Shown one piece after another: positions 1-10,400 of a DNA stretch of 64,000 nucleotides; position 1 is the stretch's first letter; the number at the start of each line of letters is the position of its first letter. The position numbers and the translations under genes are program-made. This DNA comes from Thermoplasmata archaeon (GTDB taxonomy: Archaea; Thermoplasmatota; Thermoplasmata; Thermoplasmatales; GCA-001856825). The notes below the pieces were generated by a model that was not told where the DNA came from, searched no databases, and worked only from the letters and a program-made list of their open reading frames with translations. Location of the stretch: positions 186,001-250,000 of the forward strand of contig JAKAXD010000001.1 in assembly GCA_021816725.1 (NCBI GenBank), given 5' to 3'.

Positions 1-573
1 TCGCATCTGGCTCTCGTATGCAAACTGGTCCATCACGTCCCTCTTAATGCCCTTTAGGGCAGCAAGCTTTTCAGCCGTCAACCCCATGTAAAATCCTGTC
101 TTCATGTCATATTTCATGTATTCAGGCCTGAGGAGCAGCTTGAGATTTGGGCTTACCATCGGGTTGTCGCCCAACGGCACATGTGTCATATGCTCCATTC
201 CGCCAGCCAGGACAATTTCAGAATTTCCAGTCATTATTTCCATCGTTCCTATCGTCACTGCGTTAAGAGAAGATGAACATGCCCTGTCTATTGCCATTGC
301 CGGCACCTCCACTGGGAATCCCGCAAGTAGAAGTGGCTGCCTGCCACCGTACATCCAGTTCTCCCCAACCTGCAGGGCGGAGCCAAGTATCACATCGTTT
401 ATCTCCTTGGGTTTCACGCCCGTCTCCTTCACAGAATCCTTCATTAATTCGGCAAGTGCTTCGTCCATCCTGATGTTGTTGAATACATCTTTTGACGGGT
501 CGTTTGGCCTTGACCGAGAGAAAGCTGTTCTCTTGTAATATACAATATAAACTTCGTTTTCCTTTTCGCGCAT
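1..573 (-). CDS. Acetyl-CoA acetyltransferase (thiolase), N-terminal part, runs off the window
   Basis: The reading frame is open from an ATG at 571-573 to the window edge, giving 191 N-terminal residues; the C-terminal half lies outside. Seen: the thiolase active-site segment DRACSSS with the nucleophilic cysteine at about residue 99, and the conserved GGMEHMTHVP segment about 25 residues later. Thiolases cleave 3-ketoacyl-CoA in beta-oxidation or condense two acetyl-CoA. The nearby ETF, hydroxyacyl-CoA dehydrogenase/hydratase and SCP2 genes favour a degradative role, but an acetoacetyl-CoA thiolase feeding isoprenoid synthesis cannot be excluded. A TATA-like TTAAATA lies at 601-607, about 30 nt upstream. 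Confidence 0.9.
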   Translation of the reverse strand, partial: MREKENEVYIVYYKRTAFSRSRPNDPSKDVFNNIRMDEALAELMKDSVKETGVKPKEINDVILGSALQVGENWMYGGRQPLLLAGFPVEVPAMAIDRACSSSLNAVTIGTMEIMTGNSEIVLAGGMEHMTHVPLGDNPMVSPNLKLLLRPEYMKYDMKTGFYMGLTAEKLAALKGIKRDVMDQFAYESQMR

Positions 574-636
574 CGGAACCAATCATTTATACAATTCTTC
601 TATTTAATTCGTGGCGCTACTGTGGATAAAAAATTT

Positions 637-1101
637 TTACGAGGCTAAAATATTGATTACAACAGAACCAGCGTAACCATGATTTGGCGTCTTGATCGTG
701 AGGGTGATAGTTTGCGTTGAGTGTGCCCCCATCTGGGCTGGAAGAGGGGCGCTTGTTCCCAAAAGGGTGAAGCCTCCTGTGGATATGGAAAATGATTCAA
801 TCATCCTGGTTGAGTTTGCAGAATTTGATATTGGGAGAGTGAAATGGAACGTCTCCCCTGCATTGAGCGTCTTTACGTTCCAAGTAAAATTCTGGTACAT
901 GTTTCCGAAGTATCCCTGCTGCGTTCCCGCATAGTCGATATGCACCTGAATTCCCATGACGTTCACGGTACCAACAGTGTTGAGCGAAAGACCCAAAAAG
1001 ACTGATACAGTAATGATGGAGACAACCACGCTGACTATGACGACTCTCCTCCTGTTCTTGTGCAACTCCTCAGTGACCGGAATCCTAACAGGTTCCATCA
1101 A
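637..1101 (-). CDS. Membrane-anchored extracytoplasmic protein, unknown function
   Basis: 154 residues. A charged cytoplasmic N-terminus (about 20 residues) is followed by one hydrophobic segment at about 20-42. The rest is a beta-rich, Ser/Thr/Asn-rich domain with N-x-S/T sequons, consistent with a glycosylated surface domain. The C-terminal part (THSTQTITLTIKTP style) resembles the Ig-like folds of archaeal surface proteins. Two adjacent ATGs open the frame and either could be used. It stands alone between the thiolase and the Fe-S oxidoreductase. I do not recognise a family. Confidence 0.65.
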   Translation of the reverse strand: MMEPVRIPVTEELHKNRRRVVIVSVVVSIITVSVFLGLSLNTVGTVNVMGIQVHIDYAGTQQGYFGNMYQNFTWNVKTLNAGETFHFTLPISNSANSTRMIESFSISTGGFTLLGTSAPLPAQMGAHSTQTITLTIKTPNHGYAGSVVINILAS

Positions 1102-1228
1102 GATTCAGCAGTTCAGTCTTTCTTCATTTAAAAATTGAGTGGTAGTTTGACTCGCCTTAGGAAGAAAGAACAGTTAAGGTACCGGAAAAGAGTTATAATA
1201 ATGAAGACATTTTTGAATTAGACCTATA

Positions 1229-3214
1229 ATGGCTGCTGGAATAGTTAGTCCAACCCTTGTTTTTATACCAGAATTAGAACTCATAATCCTCTACGTGACC
1301 TCGTTCTCTGCAGCCATTTTCGTGCTCTACTGGTGGTACAGGTCATACAGATGTCTTGGCATTAGCATCACTGCAATACTTGACTACATAAGAAAGAACT
1401 GGAAGGCGATGATATCTCAGGCCCTCAGCTATGGTGCATTCCACAAGAAGACAGCCAAGAATGCTTATGCTGGGGTCATGCACCTGCTCATTTTCTACGG
1501 CATGCTCATCCTCTTCATCAGCACTTCCCTCATTGCACTTTCGCACGACATATTGAAGCCACTCTTCCATTTCGGGATACTGACAGGAACTTTCTACCTG
1601 AATTTTGAGGTATGGGCAAATACAGGCGGGCTCATGCTCATTGCCGGTCTCTGCATGGCGCTATATCGGAGGCTAGCTAAGAAGATAAAGCTGGAATCCG
1701 TGTTTGATGACTACATCCTGATCTCTGGGCTGATCATACTGTCCATAGAAGGTTTCTTCCTTGGGGCACTGAAGATAGCGCTCTTCAGGAACGGGTTCGA
1801 CATATACAGGTACATAGAATGGTATCTTTCCTACATCTTTCCGGCAGGCATGAACGTCAATACTGCCATACAGGTCTACAGGGAGTTGTGGCTTGTGCAC
1901 ATCCTGACGGCATTCGCCCTTGTCATATACCTTCCATTCTCGAAATTCTCCCACATAGCACTTTCATGGACTAATGTGGCTATCAAGAAATTCCATCCAA
2001 GGGGGCAACTATCCACCCCTTTCCTCCTCTCTGAGGCCCTGGAAACAGGAAACATAGATTTCACTGTTGGGGCAAAGGAAGTTGCCAACCTTTCTACTCC
2101 AATGAAGATAGATTCGCTAGCATGCACAAACTGCGGTAGGTGCGAGAGGGCGTGCCCCGCGGTCCTTTCCGGTTCAGACCTGGACCCAAGGTTGGTCGTA
2201 CAGAATGTAAAGGCAGTTGTATACAACGGGAAGGTGGAAATGGTTCCTGGCATACTGAGCGAGAATGCTGCATGGGCATGCACCACCTGCCAGGCTTGCG
2301 TAGAGGAATGCCCTGTCCTCATTGACCCTCATTCCTTCGTGATTGAGGCAAGGAGAAATCTTGTCATGGAGAACAAGATTTCAAAGGAGGCGGGGCAATA
2401 CTTCAACAACCTGACAAACACGCAGAACCCATACGGAAATTCTCCATCAGACAGGGATGCCCTACTGAAATTCGGTCCGAAGTACGATTCCAGCAAGGAA
2501 GTACTCTACTGGGCAGGGTGCATGGGTGCCTTTGATCCCAGGGGGAAGAAGATAGCTGAAACGGTAATGGGACTGCTGACAAAAGCTGGCGTGAATTTTG
2601 GCATTCTAGGCTCTGAAGAGAAATGCAACGGAGAAACGGCAAGAAGGATGGGGGAAGAGGGGAGGTTCCAGGAACTCGTATTGCAGAACATCGATACTTT
2701 CAAGAAGTACAACGTGAAGAAGATCATCACCGCATGCCCTCACTGTTACAACACTTTCAAAAATGAGTACCCTAAGTTTGGCCTGCAGGTAGAGGTCGTT
2801 CACCATTCAGAATTTCTAGCTAAGCTAGTGGATGATGGCAAGCTGAAGGTGCGGAAGACGGACGAGACGGTCACACTCCACGACCCGTGCTATCTAGGAA
2901 GGGTTAACGGTGAATACGACAACACCAGATTCATTGTCAGTTCTTTCGGAAACCTCAAGGAGATGGAGAAATCAAGGCAGAACAGCATGTGCTGCGGTGC
3001 AGGTGGGGGGAATTACTGGTACAAGGTGAAGAGCCAGGACAGCATATCCCACCTCAGGATGCAGCAGGCGCTGGACACAAAGGCAACCAAGCTAGCAGTT
3101 GCATGTCCGTTCTGCAATGCAATGATGGACGACGCCTCCAGGAGCATGGACGCCCAGAACAAAATAGAGATAAAGGACATTTCTGAACTGATTTCAGACA
3201 ATTTGGAGAACTGA
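1229..3214 (+). CDS. Membrane Fe-S oxidoreductase (HdrD/GlpC-like), probable ETF:quinone oxidoreductase
   Basis: 661 residues. The N-terminus holds about five membrane segments (about 13-37, 82-104, 131-147, 162-182, 220-236) with histidines in or next to them (for example H85, H106, H224, H242), as in NarI-type cytochrome b domains. Next come two [4Fe-4S] ferredoxin motifs, C299-x2-C302-x2-C305-x3-C309-P and C351-x2-C354-x2-C357-x3-C361-P, and then two CCG-type domains, the second with C588-C589-G. This is the order of the membrane HdrD-like proteins encoded beside electron-transfer flavoproteins, called EMO in bacteria, which pass electrons from reduced ETF to the quinone pool. The ETF genes follow directly, so the same role is inferred here: re-oxidising ETF during acyl-CoA dehydrogenation. 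Confidence 0.85.
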   Translation: MAAGIVSPTLVFIPELELIILYVTSFSAAIFVLYWWYRSYRCLGISITAILDYIRKNWKAMISQALSYGAFHKKTAKNAYAGVMHLLIFYGMLILFISTSLIALSHDILKPLFHFGILTGTFYLNFEVWANTGGLMLIAGLCMALYRRLAKKIKLESVFDDYILISGLIILSIEGFFLGALKIALFRNGFDIYRYIEWYLSYIFPAGMNVNTAIQVYRELWLVHILTAFALVIYLPFSKFSHIALSWTNVAIKKFHPRGQLSTPFLLSEALETGNIDFTVGAKEVANLSTPMKIDSLACTNCGRCERACPAVLSGSDLDPRLVVQNVKAVVYNGKVEMVPGILSENAAWACTTCQACVEECPVLIDPHSFVIEARRNLVMENKISKEAGQYFNNLTNTQNPYGNSPSDRDALLKFGPKYDSSKEVLYWAGCMGAFDPRGKKIAETVMGLLTKAGVNFGILGSEEKCNGETARRMGEEGRFQELVLQNIDTFKKYNVKKIITACPHCYNTFKNEYPKFGLQVEVVHHSEFLAKLVDDGKLKVRKTDETVTLHDPCYLGRVNGEYDNTRFIVSSFGNLKEMEKSRQNSMCCGAGGGNYWYKVKSQDSISHLRMQQALDTKATKLAVACPFCNAMMDDASRSMDAQNKIEIKDISELISDNLEN

Positions 3215-3263
3215 GGCCCTAAAAGAAAAAATATAAGGTGAATGTGACATTAACTGACATCGG

Positions 3264-4019
3264 GTGATTTATCTGCCTTACAATATTATAGTTCTAATAA
3301 AACAGATTCTTGACATAGACCAGATGAAGACGAATCAGAGTACAGGCGAGCCAATTACTGAAGGCGTTCCAATGCGTATCGAGAATCTCAGCAAGAATGC
3401 AATAGAAGCAGCCGTCCGCATAAAGGAAAAATATGGGGGGAAATTGACGGGAATCATTTTTGGAGGAGAACAATCAAGCAGCGCGATGAAGGAAGCGTAT
3501 GCAATTGGGGTGGACGAGGGGATTGTAATCAAGGGATACAAGGGGAAGAATCCGTCAGTTACGGCAAGGGTTCTTTCTGAAAAGATCAAGACCCTTCCCT
3601 ACGACATGGTAATATTGGGTAACCAGTCTGCAGACACCTATACGGGGCTTCTGCCCGGTAAGCTGTCCAGTTTACTGAACGTACCTCTCCTCGGGAATGC
3701 AGTTTCAATAGAGCCAGGGGAGAAGGAAGTGAAGGTAACGAGGGTTCTGGAGGACCATAACGTGATTCTCAAGGGCAACTTCCCAGTCATCATATCCGTA
3801 TCGCAGGAAATAAATGAGCCCAGGCTTCCCGCAGTCCTTCAGATAATCAAGGCAGGCAAGAGGGAGATAAAGATGGAGACGGCATCAGTCCAGGATTCAT
3901 CATCAATAAAGATTCTTTCCGACAGGGCACCCAAGAGCGAAAGGAAGAAGGAGGTTTACGAGGAGCCTGAGAAGGCAATACCTGTTCTGACCAGGGTAAT
4001 AAAGGAGGCGATGTTGTGA
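3264..4019 (+). CDS. etfB: Electron transfer flavoprotein, beta subunit
   Basis: 251 residues, the usual size. Seen: the N-terminal IIVLIKQILD strand typical of ETF-beta and the family signature NEPRLPAVLQIIKA near residue 190. With the alpha subunit it forms the FAD/AMP heterodimer that accepts electrons from acyl-CoA dehydrogenases. The chosen start is GTG at 3264. It puts eight residues before the usual first beta strand and there is no ATG nearer, so the exact start is uncertain. The stop overlaps the alpha-subunit start by 4 nt (GTGA), implying translational coupling. Confidence 0.92.
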   Translation: MIYLPYNIIVLIKQILDIDQMKTNQSTGEPITEGVPMRIENLSKNAIEAAVRIKEKYGGKLTGIIFGGEQSSSAMKEAYAIGVDEGIVIKGYKGKNPSVTARVLSEKIKTLPYDMVILGNQSADTYTGLLPGKLSSLLNVPLLGNAVSIEPGEKEVKVTRVLEDHNVILKGNFPVIISVSQEINEPRLPAVLQIIKAGKREIKMETASVQDSSSIKILSDRAPKSERKKEVYEEPEKAIPVLTRVIKEAML

Positions 4020-4909
4020 GGGGAATCGTATTTTCTGACAAGGAAGACATCCTGTCACAGGCACTGACATTCTTCAGGCAGAAGATGGAAATAGACGCCG
4101 CAATTTATTCGGAGAACCCACAATCATCTGCGGAGTTCGGCGCAAAGAAACTTTTCTTCCTCCAGGGAACAGGATTTTCCGACAACGTTTCTGATGCCCT
4201 GCTCAGCATCATTCAGAAGGAGAATTACGATTTTATCTTCATCACTTCCACTGCACTAGGAAGGGAGGTAGCAGGAATAGTCTCGGACAAACTCGGGAAG
4301 GAAATCATAGCCGAGATATTCGATTTCAACATAGACAACTCAAAGGTCAAGACGAAGAGATTTGCCTGGGGAGGGAAGACTGTTGCGGAGGAAGAGTCGG
4401 ATTGCAGGATATTTACGGTGATGCCAGGCATAGTAGAAGCCTCAAAAGTCCCCGAAAAGTCAGAAGTATCACAGGTCAGGATGAACGATTCGAAGGTTTC
4501 CCTCGTACAGACAATACCGAAAAGTTCTTCCACCGTGGACCTCGAGCACGCTGGCATAATAGTCTCAATAGGGAGGGGAATAGGGAAGAAGGAGTCAATA
4601 GACCAGATAATGCCACTCGTTAAGGCTGTGAAGGGCGAACTTGCAGGATCAAGGCCTGTTTGCCTTGATTACCAATGGCTTAGCGAGGACAGGCAGGTAG
4701 GACTTTCAGGGAGGAAGGTGAAGCCAAAGCTCTACATCGCTCTCGGCGTTTCGGGCCAGATACAGCATATTGCAGGCATGAGGGGATCAAAGACAGTCAT
4801 CGCGATAAACAAGGACAAGATGGCCCCGATATTTGAAGAGGCAGATTACGGCGTAGTAGGAGACCTATTCCAGATAGTGCCGATGATCGTGAAGGCACTC
4901 CAACAGTGA
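4016..4909 (+). CDS. etfA: Electron transfer flavoprotein, alpha subunit
   Basis: 297 residues, slightly short for the family. The C-terminal FAD-binding domain is clear: SIGRGIGKKE, then RQVGLSGRKVKPKLYIALG, SGQIQHIAGM, INKDKMAPIFEEADYG and VGDLFQIVP, in the canonical order. It starts at a GTG overlapping the stop of the beta subunit. It forms the ETF heterodimer with EtfB and should deliver electrons to the membrane Fe-S oxidoreductase encoded just upstream. Its 3' end is convergent with the hydroxyacyl-CoA dehydrogenase fusion, 26 nt away. Confidence 0.95.
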   Translation: MRGIVFSDKEDILSQALTFFRQKMEIDAAIYSENPQSSAEFGAKKLFFLQGTGFSDNVSDALLSIIQKENYDFIFITSTALGREVAGIVSDKLGKEIIAEIFDFNIDNSKVKTKRFAWGGKTVAEEESDCRIFTVMPGIVEASKVPEKSEVSQVRMNDSKVSLVQTIPKSSSTVDLEHAGIIVSIGRGIGKKESIDQIMPLVKAVKGELAGSRPVCLDYQWLSEDRQVGLSGRKVKPKLYIALGVSGQIQHIAGMRGSKTVIAINKDKMAPIFEEADYGVVGDLFQIVPMIVKALQQ

Positions 4910-4935
4910 GGTCCTAGAAATTTAATTCTGCTGCA

Positions 4936-6927
4936 TTACTTCCCCTGGAAGTTCGGTTTCCTCTTCTGCAGCAGTGCAGTTATGCCTTCCTTCATATCTT
5001 CCGTTCCATAGAGTATGCCTGCCGCCATAGATTCCATCTCAAGCCCGGAGTCGTACGCAACGTCAGCCCCCCTGTTAATCAGTCTCTTGACCAGGCTCGC
5101 AGCTATAGGGGATGACCCTATCGCTATGGATTCTGCCAGTTCCATAGCACCTGAATCCACTTTTTCCTTTGGGTAGAGTTCAGAAACAATACCCATATCA
5201 AAAGCCTGCTGCCCCGTTATCCTCTTCCCAGTGAGTATCAGGTACATTGCCCTTGAGTTTCCCACCACTCTTGCCAGTCTCTGGCTCCCAGACCATGCCG
5301 GTAGCAGCCCAAGCGTCACTTCAGGGAGTCCCATCTGGGCATCTGGGGTGGAGACCCTTATGTCGCACGATAGTGAAAGTTCAAATCCACCGCCAAGCGC
5401 CAGTCCCTTGATTTCAGCAATAACTACCTTAGGTATCTCCTGGAGTTTCTTGTAAATCCTTTCTCCCTTCCTTGCATACTCCACAAAATCAAACAGTCCT
5501 GGTATGAACTGCGAAAGTTCAGCTCCAGCGGTGAAAGTATCCCCTGAACCTGTTATCAGGAGGACCCGTGTTTCCTTGTCCTCCCACACCTCATCTATAG
5601 CACTTTCAAGATCCTTAAGAAGTTCAGCATTGATGAAATTGTGCTTCGGTCTATTGAGCAATATCCTGGAAACGTGTTTTTGTCCCTTCTCCAGTATAAG
5701 GGTTGAATACTTCTTCTCTTCCCTTGTGCCAGATTGCATTGCCTGCTCAGCCTGTTTCTTCTTCTCCGTAGTTGCAAATGATTTCACCTGTATAATCTCC
5801 TTCAACTTTCCCTGTTTTATCGATTCAGCCGGTTCAAATGTCTTGAATCCATAAAAACTGCTGAGTTTCTCAAGTCTCTTCTTCACCTCTGCATTCGTAA
5901 GGCTCTTAGCAACAGTTATAGGTCCGAACGGCCTGTTCATACCCAGTTTAACTGCAATGTCAATCTCATCTGGGAGTGCAACCTGTTCCTCTATCAGCTT
6001 CACCGCTTCATTGATCTCAATTGCAAAAATGTCCATTATGGTGACCTTCTCTGATGGTTCCCCCTTAGGTATGGCAGCCTTGCCTGATGACCAGTCATAT
6101 ATCCCCTTACCACTTTTCTTTCCCAACCTGCCCTCCTTCACCAGGTCCCTGAATGCCCGGCAGCTGTTATATTCCTCGGACAGAGTGGCTGCATAGTAGT
6201 CCAGCGAGTGTGCGACGGTATCTATCCCAACGAAGTCCATCAGCTCATATGGTCCCATGGGAAGGCCCTGTCCCCTCGCATATAGGTCCATCTCTTCTGG
6301 TTTCTCAACATTCTTATCCAGTACACTGCAGAAGAACAACATATCCGGTGCATTGATCCTGTTTACCACAAATCCTGGAGAGTCCTTCAGGACCTTTACG
6401 GGTGTTTTCCCTATCTCCTGCCCGATCTTGAACGCCTTCTCAAAGTACTCATCGCCGGTGAATTCTGATCTTATTATCTCCACAAGCTTCATCCTATTAG
6501 CCGGGTTGAAGAAGTGCATTCCTAGCACCCTGTCCTTTACTGTCACATTCTTTGAAATATCAGCTATCTTGATGTTAGATGTGTTTGTTGCAAGAATTGC
6601 ATCCTTCCTGCAGATTTTGTCTAGTTTTGAGAATATTTCCTGCTTCAGTTCCACTATCTCCGGTACAGCTTCAACAACGAGATCTACATCGGTCACACTA
6701 TCTTCCATCGTACCAGAATACCTGATCCTCGATTGAATGGACTTGTCCTCCCCCTGTTTTATAATACCCTTTTCAACCATCTTTGAGAGATTGTCGGCAA
6801 TGTACTTCTTTGCCTTATCTAGTGCTTGAGGGAATGAGTCTTCAAGGACGACATCGTTGTCGTACTGCGCAAATACCAGTGCTATACCTCTGCCCATCTC
6901 ACCCGACCCTATGACAGCAACCTTCAC
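4936..6927 (-). CDS. Fused 3-hydroxyacyl-CoA dehydrogenase / enoyl-CoA hydratase
   Basis: 663 residues. The N-terminal half is a 3-hydroxyacyl-CoA dehydrogenase: dinucleotide-binding GSGEMGRG at about 7-14 and the catalytic histidine in HFFNP (H138). The C-terminal quarter is an enoyl-CoA hydratase with both catalytic glutamates present (E516 in GGGFELS and E536 in PEVTLG, 20 residues apart as in the family). The domain order, dehydrogenase then hydratase, is the archaeal one and the reverse of bacterial FadB. It performs hydration and oxidation of trans-2-enoyl-CoA to 3-ketoacyl-CoA. It follows the SCP2 gene by 4 nt, so the two are co-transcribed. Confidence 0.93.
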   Translation of the reverse strand: MKVAVIGSGEMGRGIALVFAQYDNDVVLEDSFPQALDKAKKYIADNLSKMVEKGIIKQGEDKSIQSRIRYSGTMEDSVTDVDLVVEAVPEIVELKQEIFSKLDKICRKDAILATNTSNIKIADISKNVTVKDRVLGMHFFNPANRMKLVEIIRSEFTGDEYFEKAFKIGQEIGKTPVKVLKDSPGFVVNRINAPDMLFFCSVLDKNVEKPEEMDLYARGQGLPMGPYELMDFVGIDTVAHSLDYYAATLSEEYNSCRAFRDLVKEGRLGKKSGKGIYDWSSGKAAIPKGEPSEKVTIMDIFAIEINEAVKLIEEQVALPDEIDIAVKLGMNRPFGPITVAKSLTNAEVKKRLEKLSSFYGFKTFEPAESIKQGKLKEIIQVKSFATTEKKKQAEQAMQSGTREEKKYSTLILEKGQKHVSRILLNRPKHNFINAELLKDLESAIDEVWEDKETRVLLITGSGDTFTAGAELSQFIPGLFDFVEYARKGERIYKKLQEIPKVVIAEIKGLALGGGFELSLSCDIRVSTPDAQMGLPEVTLGLLPAWSGSQRLARVVGNSRAMYLILTGKRITGQQAFDMGIVSELYPKEKVDSGAMELAESIAIGSSPIAASLVKRLINRGADVAYDSGLEMESMAAGILYGTEDMKEGITALLQKRKPNFQGK

Positions 6928-6931
6928 TCTC

Positions 6932-7267
6932 TCACTTCCTTGCCTTGAGAATGGTCGATGAAAGCTTCTGCACGGAAAAGATGTCTCCGCTGATCTTCAG
7001 CTTCCCCTGCATGAAGGCCTGAACTCCATCTAGCTTACCTGTGAACAAGTCTGTCAGTACCTGCTCTGAAGCTATGATAGTAGCAGCAGCTGGTTGTTTC
7101 GTTCCGTTTTCAACTGCTACCTGCCCGTCCCCGATGCTGACATAAAATGGTGTTCCGTCAGATACATTGAACTGGAACGTCTTATTTATTGCCATTACTT
7201 CCTTCTTCAGATCTGGTAGGCCATCAAGCGATTTCACAACATTTTTTAACAAATCAATAGAACTCAT
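6932..7267 (-). CDS. SCP2 sterol-carrier-domain protein
   Basis: About 111 residues, a stand-alone SCP2 lipid-binding domain. Recognisable parts are the FNVSDGTPFYVSIGDGQ strand pair and the C-terminal ASEQVLTDLFTGKLDGVQAFMQGKLKISGD, which is the family hallmark. Such proteins bind acyl-CoAs or lipids and may present substrates to beta-oxidation enzymes. A longer frame opens at 7285, but the ATG at 7265-7267 lies about 27 nt from a TATA-like TATTTT (7291-7296, minus strand), so a leaderless start there is preferred. First gene of an operon with the dehydrogenase/hydratase fusion. Confidence 0.88.
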   Translation of the reverse strand: MSSIDLLKNVVKSLDGLPDLKKEVMAINKTFQFNVSDGTPFYVSIGDGQVAVENGTKQPAAATIIASEQVLTDLFTGKLDGVQAFMQGKLKISGDIFSVQKLSSTILKARK

Positions 7268-7401
7268 CAGGGAATTATAAGGCATTCCCTAAAATAGTTT
7301 TGGCTGTAAAATTTAGGCTTGCTTCAATTTTCTTCCGTCATTGCCCTTTGATCTTCCCTAATCTACAGCTTTGTCACTTTCTTGTGTGTTCGCTTCACCC
7401 T

Positions 7402-10400
7402 CTACCTTTCGTGTCTTATGTTAGATGGCCACCAGTTGTATTTCTTCAAAACAAGCATCAGGGCAGGTATCAAGAATAGCCACGACAGAAGTGTATCTAC
7501 GAGCACTCCTGCAGTAACCGCGAAGCCTATTTCGCTTATGATTCCAATTGAGCTGAATATGAGCGATCCGAACACGCCAGCCAGTATGAATCCTAGAACG
7601 AGTATCACTCCTCCATTTTCCTCTATTGCCTCGGCTATTGCCTCTTCATCGCTCTCTCCCTTCATAACTGCTTCCCTTGCCTTTGTTACCAGGAATATGT
7701 CGTAGTCAAGTCCAACACCGAAGAGCGTGACTATGACGAACAGGGGCCCGAACACTATGAGCGGAAGCTTCATGAAGTAATGGAATACAAGGTAAAAGAG
7801 GGAAACCGCAAGAAGCGCTGACGTACCTACGTTGAATAGCAGTCTCAGGGGTGTGAGGATAGATGTGAGCTGGAAGGCTAGTACTGCGAATATCATGACA
7901 GACAGTATGGCTATGATGTCGTATGTGGAGGTATTGATGCTATCCGAGCTGTCGAGAAGAGACTGTGGTGTTCCTCCAACTGCGTACTTCACGGCGCTAG
8001 GAACAACATGTTTTAGGATGCTGTCAACTTTGGCCACTGCATCTATTCCCTGCTCGGTGTAGGAAACATACTTGGTCGTGAAATTAAGGAGGACTGTTGA
8101 CCCGTCCTTGCCTATGAAAGTCAGGGACTGATTAAGGGTTGTGTTGGCAGCTGTTGAGCTCCCTGATATATTTTGGAGGTTGACGTACTTCCCGAATGGA
8201 TACGTCAGAGTTGTCAGCCCTGAAATGCCCTCGTCCTTCACAAGGGCAGACGTTATGTTATTCATTATGCCGATATCAGTCACGTTGAAATGACCGCCCT
8301 GGTATACCTGGCCAGGGAAGGTAAGCACTATGTAGCTTGGTGAAAGCGTATCACCACCGAATGCAGATGTCATCTCGTAGTAGCCAATCTTGCCAGAGTT
8401 GTCCGGTATGAGCGAGAATAATGAGAATGAGGTGGGGGTAGCCTCATACACAACGAGGGTCGAAATGAATATTACTATTAGCACAGCCACCAGTGCCCTC
8501 TTGTGCTTCCTGCTTACCATTGCAACCTTCCTGAAATTGATCAGTGCCTTCTTCTGTCTGATCCTGTTCTTGAAAATGAGCATGAATGATGGCAGGAGGG
8601 TCAGTGCAACCCCCAGGGAAACTGCAATCCCAAGAGCATTAACGAAACCGCCTGAGCCTATTATGGGCACATTGAAAATCCCAAGTACTATGTAAGAGAG
8701 GATAACAGTCAGTCCTGAGGTGAAAACGGCGTGGCCAGCCCACTGCACAGTAGTTCCAAACTTATCTGCCGAGCCTTCCTTAGAATACCTGTTCAGCATG
8801 TAGACTGAGTAGTCGGTGCTGAGTCCGAGGATAAGCATCGCACTCAGTGTAGTGACTATGAAAGACAGCGTTGTCTTCATTATTATCCCAAATATCAACT
8901 CCGAAAGTCCGAGGATCACTATCATGCTCAATCCGAAGAACATCAGGGGTACGAACGCAAGGAATGCCGACCTGAAGTAAATTCCGACAATTATTACGGA
9001 TAAAATCATCCCTGCTACCAGGGAATAGATCAGCCCTGAATAAGCAGTGCTTTCAATCCCGTTGGCAATCTGGCTGTCGCTCGTGGAATAGATCTTCACG
9101 GGATCAAACTGGTTCTGCACAGCAGACAAGTATGTGTTCAATACACTCAGCTGAGAGTTGCTCAGACTTGAAGCGGTAAAATCAATTATGACCATATACC
9201 CCGAAAAATCCGGTGGAACCAGTGAGTGAAATAATGAAGAAGACAGGCTTATTCCAGCCTCAGAATAATTGCCGTCTACAAGCGACGATACATTCCCATT
9301 TGCATCCACTGATGAAGATACGAATTGTGCTGGATTTGAAATTGAAAAATATGGATAGCCCTTGAAGTGAAAAGTGAGAAAGGATTCAGTCAGATTCATC
9401 GCAGATTTTGATGATCCCAAAGAAAGGAACATTGATACGACTGAAGACGAATTCTTGTCGAGGGTAGACGCAAGTTCATTCAAACCGGATGCGGCTGAAT
9501 TTACAAAATATTGCTTGAATTGGGAAGTATCGTTAGATAAGATTCCAGAATAGAAAATACTCATTGGCATATTTACAGACCTGTAAAATTCGTTCATAGA
9601 GGTGCTAAGGAATGAACTGTTCATCTGTCCCTCGACAAATGAGTCGTTTACTTTGGGCGATGACTCGAATGACAATGCGAATGCTTCTGGCGTCTCCCCA
9701 AAGGTGCTGTTTGTGAATTCAGCAATAGCAGGGTTGCTTGAGGACAACAAAGTTCCTGTAATGTTTGCTGACAGGGAGATGAGGCTTCCATTTGAAATGA
9801 AATTTTCAAATGTGCTATTGAATATCTGCTTCTCCACAGCTGAGGAAGGCGACGATATGGACAGTGCAAGTTGATCTATTATGCCCAATCTTTCTGAATT
9901 ATTCTGATATGTGGTTACATTGAAGCTTGAGAGGACGGAATAAAAGAACTGCTGCTGTTGCCCGTTCATTCCTGCGCTGAAATTTGTAAATGCATTATCG
10001 ACCGCAGTTTCAAGGGTGTTACTATTAGGCAAAGAGGAGTTGTTCGTTATCAGTTTGCTCCATGAAGCGTAAAAATACATGAAGTACCCTAAGCTTGTCT
10101 GGTTGTTGCTAAAGTTGTTTGTATTTTTCAATAGGGTAGAATATGCGAAGTTATCTTTCTCTGAAATGTTGGTATAAGGTGAACTTAGGTATATTCCATA
10201 GAATTCCAAGGGTATGCCGTAAAGTAGACCGGAAGCTCCAGAAATGCTCTGAAAGAGGCCATTGTATCCTGCAACCGCTGTAGACACGTTATGATAAGTA
10301 GAATTGAAATAACCGTCTATCGTGACCAGGTTGGAGGCAAAGCTCTCAAACCCGTTTGTAGCGTTTTTGAATGTGCCGTATGCAGTTATCGTTCCATTTG

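Noticed and set aside
263-586. A 107-codon minus-strand frame with an ATG close to the thiolase start
   Set aside because: It is out of frame with the thiolase, which is clearly conserved and reaches the window edge.
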